A stretch of 64,000 nt of DNA, taken from Unio delphinus. Its lineage: Eukaryota > Mollusca > Bivalvia > Unionida > Unionidae. A model generated the notes under the pieces. That model did no database searches and had not been told where the DNA came from. It was given only the letters and a program-made list of their open reading frames with translations. The DNA lies in the NCBI GenBank assembly GCA_029339505.1, contig JAQISU010000248.1, positions 812,001-876,000 on the forward strand, written 5' to 3'. Each line of letters opens with the position of its first letter. Position 1 is the first letter of the stretch. Positions 10,387-18,774 of this stretch are shown in pieces. The translations under genes were made by a program, and so were the position numbers.

Positions 10387-10962
10387 TCAAAGATTTTCCA
10401 CTGGTGCATCTACCACTCTCATTCTTCCACCAACACCTTCAAGGAGCATTGATTTGTCGCTGAGAATGACAGCAACCGCTCTATAATCAGCAATAGCACC
10501 ACGAGTCACATTAGCTCTAAAGTGTATATCAACAACAGATTGTCTCATCAAATCGAGATGTTCCAGTGAGAAGTAATAGATCGGATACAGATTCTTAAAA
10601 TCAAATTGTGCTATTTGCAAACCAGTATCGACATTTTGATCGCGTGCCATAAATGACAACAGACGATGATAAACTCGTGCAATATGATTTTCTGTGTAAT
10701 TAAGTTGTATATCCTCGGATGGTTCCTGTTGGCCGTTTATTCTCAGTGAGACGTCTTTCACACCTAATTGATTAAATATCATATGACTGGAGAGTTGATT
10801 GCCAACTCGTGTGTTATCCTGTAACGCAATAAATATATGACGTGGCGCAGAAACGCCTTGTTTTGATGCTAGGTTCCAAGTGAATAACCCGTTGATATTT
10901 GATTGTTTAACATCTGTACTCACGGTTTGCCAACTTAGTAATGATTTTCCTCCTTGGTCCAT
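10387..10962 (-). CDS. MCP: Major capsid protein, C-terminal half (after in-frame stop)
   Basis: This 191-codon frame continues the capsid gene at 10966-11796 in the same reading frame. Only a TAA (10966-10968) and one Phe codon separate the two. It contains features of the second jelly roll of Polinton double-jelly-roll capsid proteins: FTWNL near the start, a stretch ending in NYTENHI.RVYHR, the YPIYYFSLEHL strand and VVDIHFRANV. The ATG at 10962 is thus fortuitous or a re-initiation site. If the stop is real, the capsid fold is cut between its two jelly rolls. Confidence 0.85.
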   Translation of the reverse strand: MDQGGKSLLSWQTVSTDVKQSNINGLFTWNLASKQGVSAPRHIFIALQDNTRVGNQLSSHMIFNQLGVKDVSLRINGQQEPSEDIQLNYTENHIARVYHRLLSFMARDQNVDTGLQIAQFDFKNLYPIYYFSLEHLDLMRQSVVDIHFRANVTRGAIADYRAVAVILSDKSMLLEGVGGRMRVVDAPVENL

Positions 10963-10965
10963 AAA

Positions 10966-11796
10966 TTATAGTAATCGTTCTTCTGCGGTAATTGCTGGAG
11001 TCAACACTGGCATCCACAATAATATTTTTGTTAAATTGACTTTACCGGCATCAGCATTGGGATTTGCAGCATCTGCTGGAATCCTCCAGATTGCGTCATT
11101 ATCATCACTCTTTCGTACAAGCGATACTGTATGCTTCGCCCCGTAGATAACTTTTCTGACGTTTCTACAGAATCCAAATATGTGATGCAGTGGAATCGCG
11201 CATAAAAATGATTTACGCGCTCCTTGCAACATTGAGTTTCGTGTTGCAGCTCCTAGATTGAAATTAGCATCGTTGTTTATAATCATATTCTCGACATCAG
11301 CATCACTATTATCACGTTTTTTTGGTCGTCTTACAACAAATTGATTTCCACCAGCTGTATTTGTAACATCTTTTGCAAACATCATAGAGGGTCCTGCTGA
11401 TCTTGTATAATCATCGGAATATCTCGCTAACCCTATTATTGTTGTAGCCACATCAACATCGCGATCTATCGACTCGATTTCTTTTCCATCAATGAGATAT
11501 CTAGCACTCTCAAATAGCGCCATGATACCATTATTGACAAACCCGACTTGAGTACCAGCTGGATACGGTGCTGGTACAGCAGGAGTATCATCAGCTGTTA
11601 CAAGTTCTCCTTCGATTTCGATAAACGCTTCACAGGGTAAAAAGTATTTACTGGTATCATGGACTTGAAGATCAATTCTTGCTCGATTTTTTGAGTCTAT
11701 GGCATGATAGGCGTAATATTGATAATCGCGTACAGAATCATCCTTGCGAACTGGGGCATCTATATCAAACGCTGGATCAGGTGACTGTTTGAACAT
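10966..11796 (-). CDS. MCP: Major capsid protein, N-terminal half
   Basis: 276 codons starting at the ATG at 11796. It contains the conserved segment IPLHHIFGFCRNVRKVIYG (about residues 203-221) followed by H.VSLVRK and ends in LLWMPVLTPAI. I recognise this as the first half of the double-jelly-roll major capsid protein of Polintons, the shell subunit of the predicted particle. The two halves together are about 469 codons. One TAA interrupts the gene; the bases around it (TAA TTT) are not a known strong readthrough context. The halves show no other lesion, so the stop is either very recent, a sequencing error or tolerated. Confidence 0.88.
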   Translation of the reverse strand: MFKQSPDPAFDIDAPVRKDDSVRDYQYYAYHAIDSKNRARIDLQVHDTSKYFLPCEAFIEIEGELVTADDTPAVPAPYPAGTQVGFVNNGIMALFESARYLIDGKEIESIDRDVDVATTIIGLARYSDDYTRSAGPSMMFAKDVTNTAGGNQFVVRRPKKRDNSDADVENMIINNDANFNLGAATRNSMLQGARKSFLCAIPLHHIFGFCRNVRKVIYGAKHTVSLVRKSDDNDAIWRIPADAANPNADAGKVNLTKILLWMPVLTPAITAEERLL

Positions 11797-11850
11797 TTTA
11801 TTCTATTTATCAGAATCTAAATAGTGAAATCGTAAACGATTTTTCCATTC

Positions 11851-12288
11851 TCATCGTCGTAGTTTTTTAAAGTCACTTCCTGCTATCATATTTGCAATAT
11901 TGCTTTGGTCGGGGGTTAAAGCCATCGACGCTAATTTTTCGTCTACTGCGTTATTTATAATTCTACTAACACTTGCAGGCATTTCCGCTGTAGATGGCAA
12001 TGGTACCGGTTTCTTTTTTCGTCTCACTAATGATGTTATTTTATTCTTCGCAGTTGAAAACGCTTTTCCAGCAAAATCTCCAACAGCACTAATACCCTTA
12101 TCACGAATAACATCAATGGCTTTCATTCCTAGTTGTTTAGCCAACGGCATCACTTTTGGAGCCATTCTCGCAAATAACCCTGCAATGGCATTGCCTAAAC
12201 CATCTCCGTAGTATGCTCTATAAACTGGAAACCGTGAATTAACTACGTAGACGGGGGTTGGTTTATCATGATTGTAGTGTATGATCAT
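11851..12288 (-). CDS. Polinton minor virion protein, pVI/pX-like, 145 aa
   Basis: The protein has a short N-terminal region followed by a Gly-containing amphipathic segment (YYGDGLGNAIAGLFARM, about residues 26-42), then an Ala/Lys-rich helical part and a basic cluster RRKKKP (residues 89-94). This arrangement recalls adenovirus pVI and pX, which line the capsid interior and can disrupt membranes. The family assignment rests on pattern and position next to the capsid gene, not on a strict motif. The 30 bases immediately upstream of its ATG are identical to those upstream of the next gene (12329-13381). Confidence 0.65.
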   Translation of the reverse strand: MIIHYNHDKPTPVYVVNSRFPVYRAYYGDGLGNAIAGLFARMAPKVMPLAKQLGMKAIDVIRDKGISAVGDFAGKAFSTAKNKITSLVRRKKKPVPLPSTAEMPASVSRIINNAVDEKLASMALTPDQSNIANMIAGSDFKKLRR

Positions 12289-12318
12289 TATTTGAAATCA
12301 GAAACAATTTTTCAATTG
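12289..12318 (-). promoter_or_regulatory. Duplicated 30-bp leader, copy 1
   Basis: The 30 bases directly upstream of the ATG at 12288 are identical to those upstream of the ATG at 13381. They include the near-palindrome CAATTGAAAAATTG. Exact conservation of a short non-coding leader in front of two structural genes suggests a shared promoter or 5'-UTR element. Function is inferred. Confidence 0.6.
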
Positions 12319-12328
12319 ACTTTTCAAT

Positions 12329-13381
12329 TCAGTCACTATGATACCCATTTGCTAACTCGTCAATGAAATCTCGATATGTGCTGATATCCATGATACCACC
12401 CTGAAATAATCGTCTACAGATATCAGCTGCTTCATTAATTATTTCCGGTGAGTTATTTCCAGCTCGGAAACCTCCTACAAGAACTTCTAATCGTGATATA
12501 TCATTGATAACACTACCAGGACATGTCGTGGTAGAGTCAAAGACTCCAGCGTTGAAATCCTTTGGATTTCCAATCGAATATCCTTTTCCGCTTGTTTCCT
12601 CAGTTGTACCAGTTGCGCCCTCACTATCATCAAGTAATTTCCTTTGTCGGCCTCGACCTTGTTGTTTTTGTATACCATAGCTATCAACTCCTACTTTAAA
12701 AGTTCTGTACTCAATTGTATCCTTTTTCAAATTACCAGTAATCTCCTTGTTTATTTTATATAACCAATCTACCCAGTCGTCTCGTTTAATTCTACTGTTT
12801 TTATACTCGTCTTTTAAAAACTCTTCCCTTGAATAATATTTTTGGATAGCGAAAACGCCAAAATCAGCATAATCTTCGAGTTTTATTAATTGAGATTCTT
12901 TGATTTCTGTTATAGCTCCTTCGGTGAATTTGTCTATAAAGGGAACACCTCTTGGGGTGACGACATCAACAGGTTGTGGTTCAGGTGTGGAAACTCTTTG
13001 AGTTTCAGGCGCAGAATCATCAATATCAGCTAATCGTTCATACTCGCGCTGAGTTTTTATATCACTGGATAACTGTTGTATCCCTGCGCGTGTTTGTCCG
13101 GTCTCTGCTGCTATCTTTTCAAGCGTATCAAGCAGCGGCGCCTTCTTTACTCGTTCTCGCTCAGGAATATCTCCATATATCGCTGCTTCAGTTAACTTTT
13201 TCACATCTTTGGTCGCACTTGTTATCGGAGTAAACAGTTGTTCACTTGACACAGAAAAGTCAGTCTGCGCTTGTTGTCGTTGTTGTAGTTTATTCCGTAC
13301 AGAGTCACGAATTGGTACAAATCTCCTGATTGCATCAAGTCGTTCACGAGCTAATCGGGTTGTTAATGTTTTATTGACCAT
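12329..13381 (-). CDS. Polinton coiled-coil virion or scaffold protein, 350 aa
   Basis: The N-terminal 120 residues are highly charged and predicted helical (Arg/Gln/Glu-rich). A Pro-rich linker follows (about residues 124-145), then a folded-looking middle and a conserved C-terminal helical block (about 295-345, RLEVLVGGFRAGN then LFQGGIMDISTYRDFIDEL). A similar C-terminal block is typical of a Polinton structural-cluster protein of unknown function. LVGG followed by Phe at 301-305 fits the adenain cleavage consensus. It sits upstream of the minor capsid gene on the same strand and shares its 30-bp leader. I cannot assign a mechanism. Confidence 0.65.
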   Translation of the reverse strand: MVNKTLTTRLARERLDAIRRFVPIRDSVRNKLQQRQQAQTDFSVSSEQLFTPITSATKDVKKLTEAAIYGDIPERERVKKAPLLDTLEKIAAETGQTRAGIQQLSSDIKTQREYERLADIDDSAPETQRVSTPEPQPVDVVTPRGVPFIDKFTEGAITEIKESQLIKLEDYADFGVFAIQKYYSREEFLKDEYKNSRIKRDDWVDWLYKINKEITGNLKKDTIEYRTFKVGVDSYGIQKQQGRGRQRKLLDDSEGATGTTEETSGKGYSIGNPKDFNAGVFDSTTTCPGSVINDISRLEVLVGGFRAGNNSPEIINEAADICRRLFQGGIMDISTYRDFIDELANGYHSD

Positions 13382-13411
13382 TATTTGAAATCAGAAACAA
13401 TTTTTCAATTG
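13382..13411 (-). promoter_or_regulatory. Duplicated 30-bp leader, copy 2
   Basis: This segment is identical to 12289-12318 and is placed the same way, ending at the ATG at 13381. A further partial copy (CAATTTTTCAAT) follows at about 13416-13427. Confidence 0.6.
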
Positions 13412-13724
13412 CAAAACAATTTTTCAATCCGACCTAACAGACGAAAACACTTTTTGTTACATGTCAGACATGTCAGTTAATTTTTAACACGATCATAGAA
13501 GCGTTATTTCATCCTATAACAGCTTCGTTCATCGATGGCGAAAGTCACATAATTGCTATAAATAAATAATACTGATAGTTTCGCCATTCTATTTTTGATC
13601 AATCCGAACCAGCCATCAATTTTTTATTCACTGATTTCAACAGTTTTAATCAAAAAATGCTAAAAAAAAATTAAAATCTCTATGAGGGACGGTCACAATC
13701 AAATAGTGATAAATGGTTGGTCAA
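13412..13724. other. Intergenic region inside the Polinton
   Basis: This is the longest non-coding gap within the element. It is AT-rich and contains a short inverted stretch (ACATGTCAGACATGTCAG near 13458-13475) and poly-A runs near 13660. I see no open frame or RNA fold that I can support. It could hold the promoter of the capsid-side gene cluster. Confidence 0.5.
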
Positions 13725-14081
13725 TCAAAATTGTTCATTTTCTTGAATTAACGCCCGTAGGTTTCTAACTTTAGAATTAACCTCTTTTTCCAATTCGTAT
13801 TCGTACCCCAATTCTTTTCGTATTCGTTCTACGATGGTATACAACGGAGCGAACACACTTACGTCACTTGAGAATGCGAGAGAGTCCCGAATAGAATTCT
13901 GAATTCTTTTGATGAGCGCATACTTCTTTGGTAGCATATATTTATTGTTGTTAACTCCGTATTCTATATCCTGAAAATCAGACATGATTTGATCAGAATT
14001 TAACCCATCTGATAGTTCAATATCCCAACTTTTCAATTTTGAAATCTCGGATATGATGCTATTCATGTTTTCAGAATTCAT
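13725..14081 (-). CDS. Hypothetical Polinton protein, about 118 aa
   Basis: I choose the ATG at 14081 because the longer frame (to 14126) begins inside the preceding gene. The protein is acidic and mostly helical, with no motif that I recognise. It lies directly downstream of the HNH gene on the same strand, with only about 45 bases between the HNH stop and this ATG, which suggests co-transcription. Confidence 0.5.
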   Translation of the reverse strand: MNSENMNSIISEISKLKSWDIELSDGLNSDQIMSDFQDIEYGVNNNKYMLPKKYALIKRIQNSIRDSLAFSSDVSVFAPLYTIVERIRKELGYEYELEKEVNSKVRNLRALIQENEQF

Positions 14082-14125
14082 TATTCTATAATAATGATAT
14101 ATTTCTAAATGAAAAATATGACGCA

Positions 14126-14620
14126 TTAGACGTAACTAAATCGAATTTTCTGTCCTGTCTTTTTAGAAATAGCCGTTTTGGTTATTCCCTCTGCAACTTT
14201 TCGTACTGAGGGTGGACAAATATCGATGTGCCTACCGGCTTCATTCATTGATTGAAATATTTTTTCTTCGTTAGTTGTTGTATTCAAAGATTTTACTGGT
14301 CTCGCTTTTTTTGAGCATTTTCCAGTCTCTCCTCTTTTCAAATTCTCACTTTGTGTGATAGCTTGCAGATTTGATAAAGAATTGTTTTTCGGATTAGAAT
14401 CGATATGATCAATAACAAAATCATCCTCGATCAATCCATTGAAACATTCATACACGAAACGATGATTGAGATATCTCTTCTCCCCGCCAACAGTAAACAT
14501 CAAGTACCCTTGATTATTCACAGAACCAACTGATTTCTTCAGTCTGCGGTTTCTTACAACACCATCACTGGATGCTTCATAATTTGTGATCACAGGGTGT
14601 TGTCTGAATTCTTGGTTCAT
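14126..14620 (-). CDS. HNH homing endonuclease with NUMOD-type DNA-binding repeats
   Basis: The sequence has an N-terminal NUMOD4-like stretch (YEASSDGVVRN, residues 14-24), an HNH_3-type core (NHRFVYECFNG, residues 52-62; then DHIDSNPKNN at 71-80 with His72 and a following Asn pair, then SLSNLQ) and a C-terminal NUMOD1-like helix-turn-helix (about residues 106-150). This architecture is standard for free-standing homing endonucleases of phages and large DNA viruses, which cut a target allele and spread by repair. No intron is evident around it, so it would act as an intronless homing gene. It lies in the structural gene cluster, and the neighbouring genes give no hint of a required role. Confidence 0.85.
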   Translation of the reverse strand: MNQEFRQHPVITNYEASSDGVVRNRRLKKSVGSVNNQGYLMFTVGGEKRYLNHRFVYECFNGLIEDDFVIDHIDSNPKNNSLSNLQAITQSENLKRGETGKCSKKARPVKSLNTTTNEEKIFQSMNEAGRHIDICPPSVRKVAEGITKTAISKKTGQKIRFSYV

Positions 14621-14634
14621 TCGTATACATAATA

Positions 14635-15057
14635 CTATTGTTTGTCTAATTCATTTTTTGGTTTAATGATAAATCTTTCGATGTAGTCTTGAGGAGTTCT
14701 TATGATTTTATCCTTGATACTGACTTTGTCAGCGTCAAGAATACTGACTTTGTCAGCGTCAAGAATACTGACTTTGTCAGCGTCAGGGTCATAATTTCTG
14801 ATTGATTGTCCATTTTTTATTCTTTTATCATAATAACGCTTCAATTCCCTGTATCGCTTACCACCGCAATTTAGACACAACTGAGATTTTCCCCTGACCC
14901 CAACCCCACATAGAATACAGGGTAACGGACCAAGGCTTCCACGACAAAAGCTTTGCATATGATACCCACAAAACTCATTTCTGCATGATTTGTTACACGG
15001 GGTTACTGATCCAATCATAAGCCACTTGCAGTGATTCATTATATAAAAATCTTTCAT
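14635..15057 (-). CDS. Cys-rich zinc-binding protein with 8-residue repeats, 140 aa
   Basis: The N-terminal 70 residues contain ten Cys in spaced pairs (C..SC, FCG, PC..CG, LC..CG), typical of several small zinc knuckles. A basic helix (KRYRELKRYYDKR) follows, then three tandem copies of DADKVSI(L/K) (about residues 91-114). Zinc-finger plus basic helix suggests nucleic-acid binding. It is transcribed divergently from the polymerase gene with only about 24 bases between the two starts, so a shared promoter is likely. An alternative start is Met7 (15039). The family is not recognised. Confidence 0.6.
   Translation of the reverse strand: MKDFYIMNHCKWLMIGSVTPCNKSCRNEFCGYHMQSFCRGSLGPLPCILCGVGVRGKSQLCLNCGGKRYRELKRYYDKRIKNGQSIRNYDPDADKVSILDADKVSILDADKVSIKDKIIRTPQDYIERFIIKPKNELDKQ
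14722..14790. repeat. 24-bp tandem repeats in the Cys-rich gene
   Basis: Three near-identical 24-base units (CTGACTTTGTCAGCGTCAAG core) encode the DADKVSIL octapeptide repeats. The frame is kept. Confidence 0.9.
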
Positions 15058-15114
15058 TTAAATGCTTGTTTTAATTATAGCATGAGGGAATTAAGGAGAA
15101 CGCCTTCGAAAAAT

Positions 15115-15560
15115 GCTGATAAGGAGTTTAAGAGATTATTAAAAATCAATCCTAGATTTAATCTCGATAGACCCAAAAAACGTCCAATAGACGGAAACAT
15201 GAAATAGTTTAAGAGATTATTGAAAATCAATCCTAGATTTAATCTCGATAAACCCAAAAAAACGTAACAAACGTCCAAGAGACGGAAACATGAAAGAGTT
15301 TAAGAGATTATTGAAAATCAATCCTAGATTTAATATCGATAGACCCAAAAAACGTCCAATAGACGGAAACATGAAAGAGTTTAAGAGATTATTGAAAATC
15401 AATCATAAATTTAATATCGATAGACCCAAAAAACGTAACAAAATCAATCCTAGATTTAATCTCAAACGTCAAAGAGACGGAAACATGAAAAAGTTTAAGA
15501 GATTATTGAAAATCAATCCTAAATTTAATCTCGATAAACCAAAAAAAACGTCCAAGAGAG
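15115..15560 (+). repeat. Five degenerate 80-115-bp repeats at the polymerase N-terminus
   Basis: Copies of a unit coding for KEFKRLLKINPRFN begin at about 15118, 15207, 15296, 15376 and 15491, separated by PKKRP-type linkers. Copy 2 starts with a TAG where the others have GAG or AAG. Spacing differs between copies, so some are out of frame with others. Confidence 0.9.
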
Positions 15561-16123
15561 ATTACCCCTGGAAAGATGCTCAATTCAATCTCGATATAGT
15601 TTCTAATACACCAAAGAATACAATTCTTGATAAAGCCATGATTAGTAAAATCAGAGACTGTTTTAATGAATTCAAGCGTGATGGAGCATCTTATTGTTTT
15701 TCAACATTTCGAATTGATGGTGTTGTTGACGCTACCATGAATGATGAAAAAGCAGCAGTGATAATTTCACGTGTTGGGGAAAAACGGCATTTTTTCCGAG
15801 TCAAATTCATTATCGAAGTCGATGGCAAATGGATTATTAGGGATAAATTTGAACCAATCCTCAAGAATAAAAAAGCTGTCATTGTGAGTAGAGATTCAAA
15901 ACCAGGAATTCTAACCGGAATCGATAAGCCATACTACGAAAGATCTTATCCCGTAACAGCAATGGTATATGGGATATATCCGTTAAATGATAAACCCGAT
16001 ATCGCAAAACTAGCTCCTATGAAATATTCTAGTTCACTGAATTGTGTAGCAGAACGAATAATAGAACACTTCACAACTGCATCCCGAGGAAATAAACTAA
16101 CTGATCTAAGACGAAAAAAATAA
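15290..16123 (+). CDS. Polymerase fusion, N-terminal segment
   Basis: 277 codons. The first 95 residues are basic repeats (unit about 27 residues, KEFKRLLKINPRFN). The rest (about 96-277) is a folded-looking domain without a motif that I can name, ending at a TAA. The bases just before the TAA are CGA AAA AAA, and the next segment is in the -1 frame. The original start may have been the ATG at 15082, which reads 42 codons into the first repeat before a TAG. It may contain the N-terminal (exonuclease or priming) portion of the polymerase, but I see no clear exonuclease motif. Confidence 0.6.
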   Translation: MKEFKRLLKINPRFNIDRPKKRPIDGNMKEFKRLLKINHKFNIDRPKKRNKINPRFNLKRQRDGNMKKFKRLLKINPKFNLDKPKKTSKRDYPWKDAQFNLDIVSNTPKNTILDKAMISKIRDCFNEFKRDGASYCFSTFRIDGVVDATMNDEKAAVIISRVGEKRHFFRVKFIIEVDGKWIIRDKFEPILKNKKAVIVSRDSKPGILTGIDKPYYERSYPVTAMVYGIYPLNDKPDIAKLAPMKYSSSLNCVAERIIEHFTTASRGNKLTDLRRKK

Positions 16124-16950
16124 CCGAGTGGGAATTAACGGTAAAACAGCACGGTGCAAAGATTTCTGATATAGCTAAATTAGAAGCATCATTAAAATTC
16201 CCAATATCAGTAACAACAATAACCGGAGAAGTATTATACGAACCGAAATATCAATCGCGAGGAGCCCCAATACAGATTATTGATCATAACAAACACGCGT
16301 GGACACCTGCGGTAACAATATTTCCACGAAAACGAACCGTGAAATATATCCCTAAGGAGTTCGTCGGGGATGTTTTCTATGAAGAGAGATTATTTGATGC
16401 TATTCATGCGTTGTGTAAAGATGATCCTGTGTCAGTGTGGTTACTTAGAAGTGATGAAGAATTCGATCAATTTGTAAAACCAAATGGTGAATTATATCGC
16501 GTTGAAGAATTAGATAACAGAATGAGAAAAATCGCTAGTGATTTTTCACCGGAGAATTCCCATGAAAAACTACTCACGGATAGTTTTACTATTCCATCAG
16601 TGGTAGCTCACTTCGCAAGAGAAAAAAACTCATGGCGTCCAACACGAAGTGATTTTCTCGAGGATGTTAAATTGAGTTGCGTCGACTTTGGTCATGGAGG
16701 ACTGTGGAATACGAAATACTCACGTGATGGTATGATTTCAATTGATATAGCCGCGTGTTATCCCGGAAGTTTTCTCGGATATGGGGAATGCGCTGAGTAC
16801 TTCAAACGATTTGGACACCCCACGCATGAAATGACTCGTGTTGCGATTAATGGACCATTGCCTGATTTTGATTTAACCGGATTCGCTCGTGTGATATCAT
16901 TCGAATTAGCTACAGGGTTACATCCGTGTAGTTATGTTTGGCTCGTTTGA
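16120..16950 (+). CDS. Polymerase fusion, palm segment with motif A
   Basis: The frame is open from the A-run at 16114-16120 to a TGA at 16948-16950. There is no ATG near its beginning, which supports continuation from the preceding segment by a -1 shift. It contains the motif A candidate SIDIAACYPGSF (around 16738-16773) with the catalytic Asp in a DxxxxYP pattern, as in B-family polymerases. After the TGA the same frame continues into the next segment, and the TGA could derive from CGA by one transition. Confidence 0.7.
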   Translation: MTEWELTVKQHGAKISDIAKLEASLKFPISVTTITGEVLYEPKYQSRGAPIQIIDHNKHAWTPAVTIFPRKRTVKYIPKEFVGDVFYEERLFDAIHALCKDDPVSVWLLRSDEEFDQFVKPNGELYRVEELDNRMRKIASDFSPENSHEKLLTDSFTIPSVVAHFAREKNSWRPTRSDFLEDVKLSCVDFGHGGLWNTKYSRDGMISIDIAACYPGSFLGYGECAEYFKRFGHPTHEMTRVAINGPLPDFDLTGFARVISFELATGLHPCSYVWLV

Positions 16951-16971
16951 CACCTATCTGAAAAACACTGG

Positions 16972-18774
16972 ATGCCAATAGTGCTATTGAGATATATGAT
17001 TGATTGTGGTATGCTAATATCGTTGATTGTTTCCGAGGCTATTATATGCTATCGAGCTCAGAAAGAAGTTTGGCTACCACAACCCGATCTAGATAGAATA
17101 ATCAACGAACTACGAAAACAGTTTCCAGATTTCAGTGAAGAAGAAATCATAAATTGGTCTAAGAAGTTATTTGAAATTAAAAAAGAACAAGCAAAAGATC
17201 TCGGAAGAAGAATAATCGGTAAATTTACCCAGGGTGGACGATACGACAACGCAAAATACTCTTCGCGGTTGATCATAGATGTCGCTGAATACGATTTTAT
17301 TGTAGCGGATTTAATGAAACAGGGAAAACTTGTATCCCGTAAGGATGCTTTTCTATCCAATGGTGAGAAATTAGGTACGGTTGTTACCTACTGTGATGGA
17401 TATAATTCCCAGTACACACATTTGAGAAGTTCAATGCTAGCCTATGCTTCTATTAATCTATTTTCGATGATAAATAGATTTCCTAATACCGCGGTTAGAG
17501 TGGCCACTGATTCGATGAATATACACAATAAGTACAAATCAGCTGTAGCGGCATTCACAGATCCCGAAGAAAATTGGGGACGTTGGCGATTTAAAAAGGA
17601 GATGCTACATGAGTATTGTGAATCCGCAGACGTTGCCATGGATGATAAATATCTTTGTTGTAACCGTATTGAAATTCAATCAGAATTTTCTAATGCACCA
17701 CCGGTATCTGATCCAGTATGTAGATACAAGACAGTTTATTTAAACGGTTGTGGTGGGTCAGGAAAGACAACTCGTGCAATTGAATTATTCCGTCGTGGAA
17801 ACGCTAGCGTTTCTAACATGATTGTACTAACACCGACTCACAGACTCGCCAGAGAGATGATACAACGAGGGGTAAATGCTTGCACTTACCATAGTTTCTT
17901 TCGATGGAAGGGTGACAAATGGACTCCTGAGCGTATGGGTGATAAATTCATTCCTGAAATCTTAATTTGGGATGAAATATGCACAGTGTCATTAGATGTA
18001 TTAAAAACATTTCTTGAGTGGTTGTTAAACAAAAACACAAAAGTCGTCATGTACGGTGATCACGGCCAACCACCACCATTTGTCGGTGCATCTCCACATG
18101 AATGGCTAAGGGGTTTTGTAGACTATTATGAAGAAATTACCACTGATTATAGATCAATTGATGAACGATTACGAGAATTCAAAGCGCTAATTAGATTACA
18201 ACCGGATAGAATCCAATGCGAAATAGCGCGTGAAGTGATTTCAGAAACTCCTATGAATGATTTCTGGGAAAGATGGAGACCAAATGATTTGATAATTGCA
18301 AGTAGAAAAATAGTCAGGGACACACTTCAGATGAAGCTATTTGAATTGCATAAAGAAAAATTTGCAACGCTTCCAGTACCCCTTTGTTATAGGCCATCGG
18401 ATACACGAAAACAGAATATTGAAGTTGATATTCCAGGACAGAGTGAAAAACAAATTCTCGTATTAAATGATATTGTGCTGGTTGATATCAATGTCGTTGA
18501 AGATGCATTGCGTGCTAATAAATCCCCGTGGACGCTAGGATACGCAGCAACAATACACTCTTCACAGGGATTGACTATATCGGATACAATTGTTTGGATG
18601 GTGGATAATCACATCGAATGGTCGAATTTAGTCTATCTCGCAGTATCCAGAGTACGAAAAATAAATCAACTTCGAAGAGTTGTTTTCGATGATGAAATCA
18701 TTGGTGATGATAATGACACAACAATAAGTGATATTGATGTTAGCATCATTAATAAAAAAACTCTCCGGTTATAA
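16972..18774 (+). CDS. Polymerase C-terminal palm plus SF1 helicase
   Basis: In the 600-codon frame, residues 78-97 (LGRRIIGKFTQGGRYDNAKY) are a plausible motif B region, and ATDSMN (178-183) is motif C with the TDS signature. The helicase follows: Walker A GCGGSGKT (259-266), motif Ia LTPTH (286-290), Walker B LIWDEI (331-336), motif III GDHGQPPP (362-369), motif V ATIHSSQGLT (526-535) and motif VI YLAVSRVR (555-562). This is a Pif1/RecD-like superfamily-1 helicase. The ATG at 16972 directly follows the stop and is unlikely to be the native start. The frame ends prematurely before the HNH segment. Confidence 0.88.
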   Translation: MPIVLLRYMIDCGMLISLIVSEAIICYRAQKEVWLPQPDLDRIINELRKQFPDFSEEEIINWSKKLFEIKKEQAKDLGRRIIGKFTQGGRYDNAKYSSRLIIDVAEYDFIVADLMKQGKLVSRKDAFLSNGEKLGTVVTYCDGYNSQYTHLRSSMLAYASINLFSMINRFPNTAVRVATDSMNIHNKYKSAVAAFTDPEENWGRWRFKKEMLHEYCESADVAMDDKYLCCNRIEIQSEFSNAPPVSDPVCRYKTVYLNGCGGSGKTTRAIELFRRGNASVSNMIVLTPTHRLAREMIQRGVNACTYHSFFRWKGDKWTPERMGDKFIPEILIWDEICTVSLDVLKTFLEWLLNKNTKVVMYGDHGQPPPFVGASPHEWLRGFVDYYEEITTDYRSIDERLREFKALIRLQPDRIQCEIAREVISETPMNDFWERWRPNDLIIASRKIVRDTLQMKLFELHKEKFATLPVPLCYRPSDTRKQNIEVDIPGQSEKQILVLNDIVLVDINVVEDALRANKSPWTLGYAATIHSSQGLTISDTIVWMVDNHIEWSNLVYLAVSRVRKINQLRRVVFDDEIIGDDNDTTISDIDVSIINKKTLRL

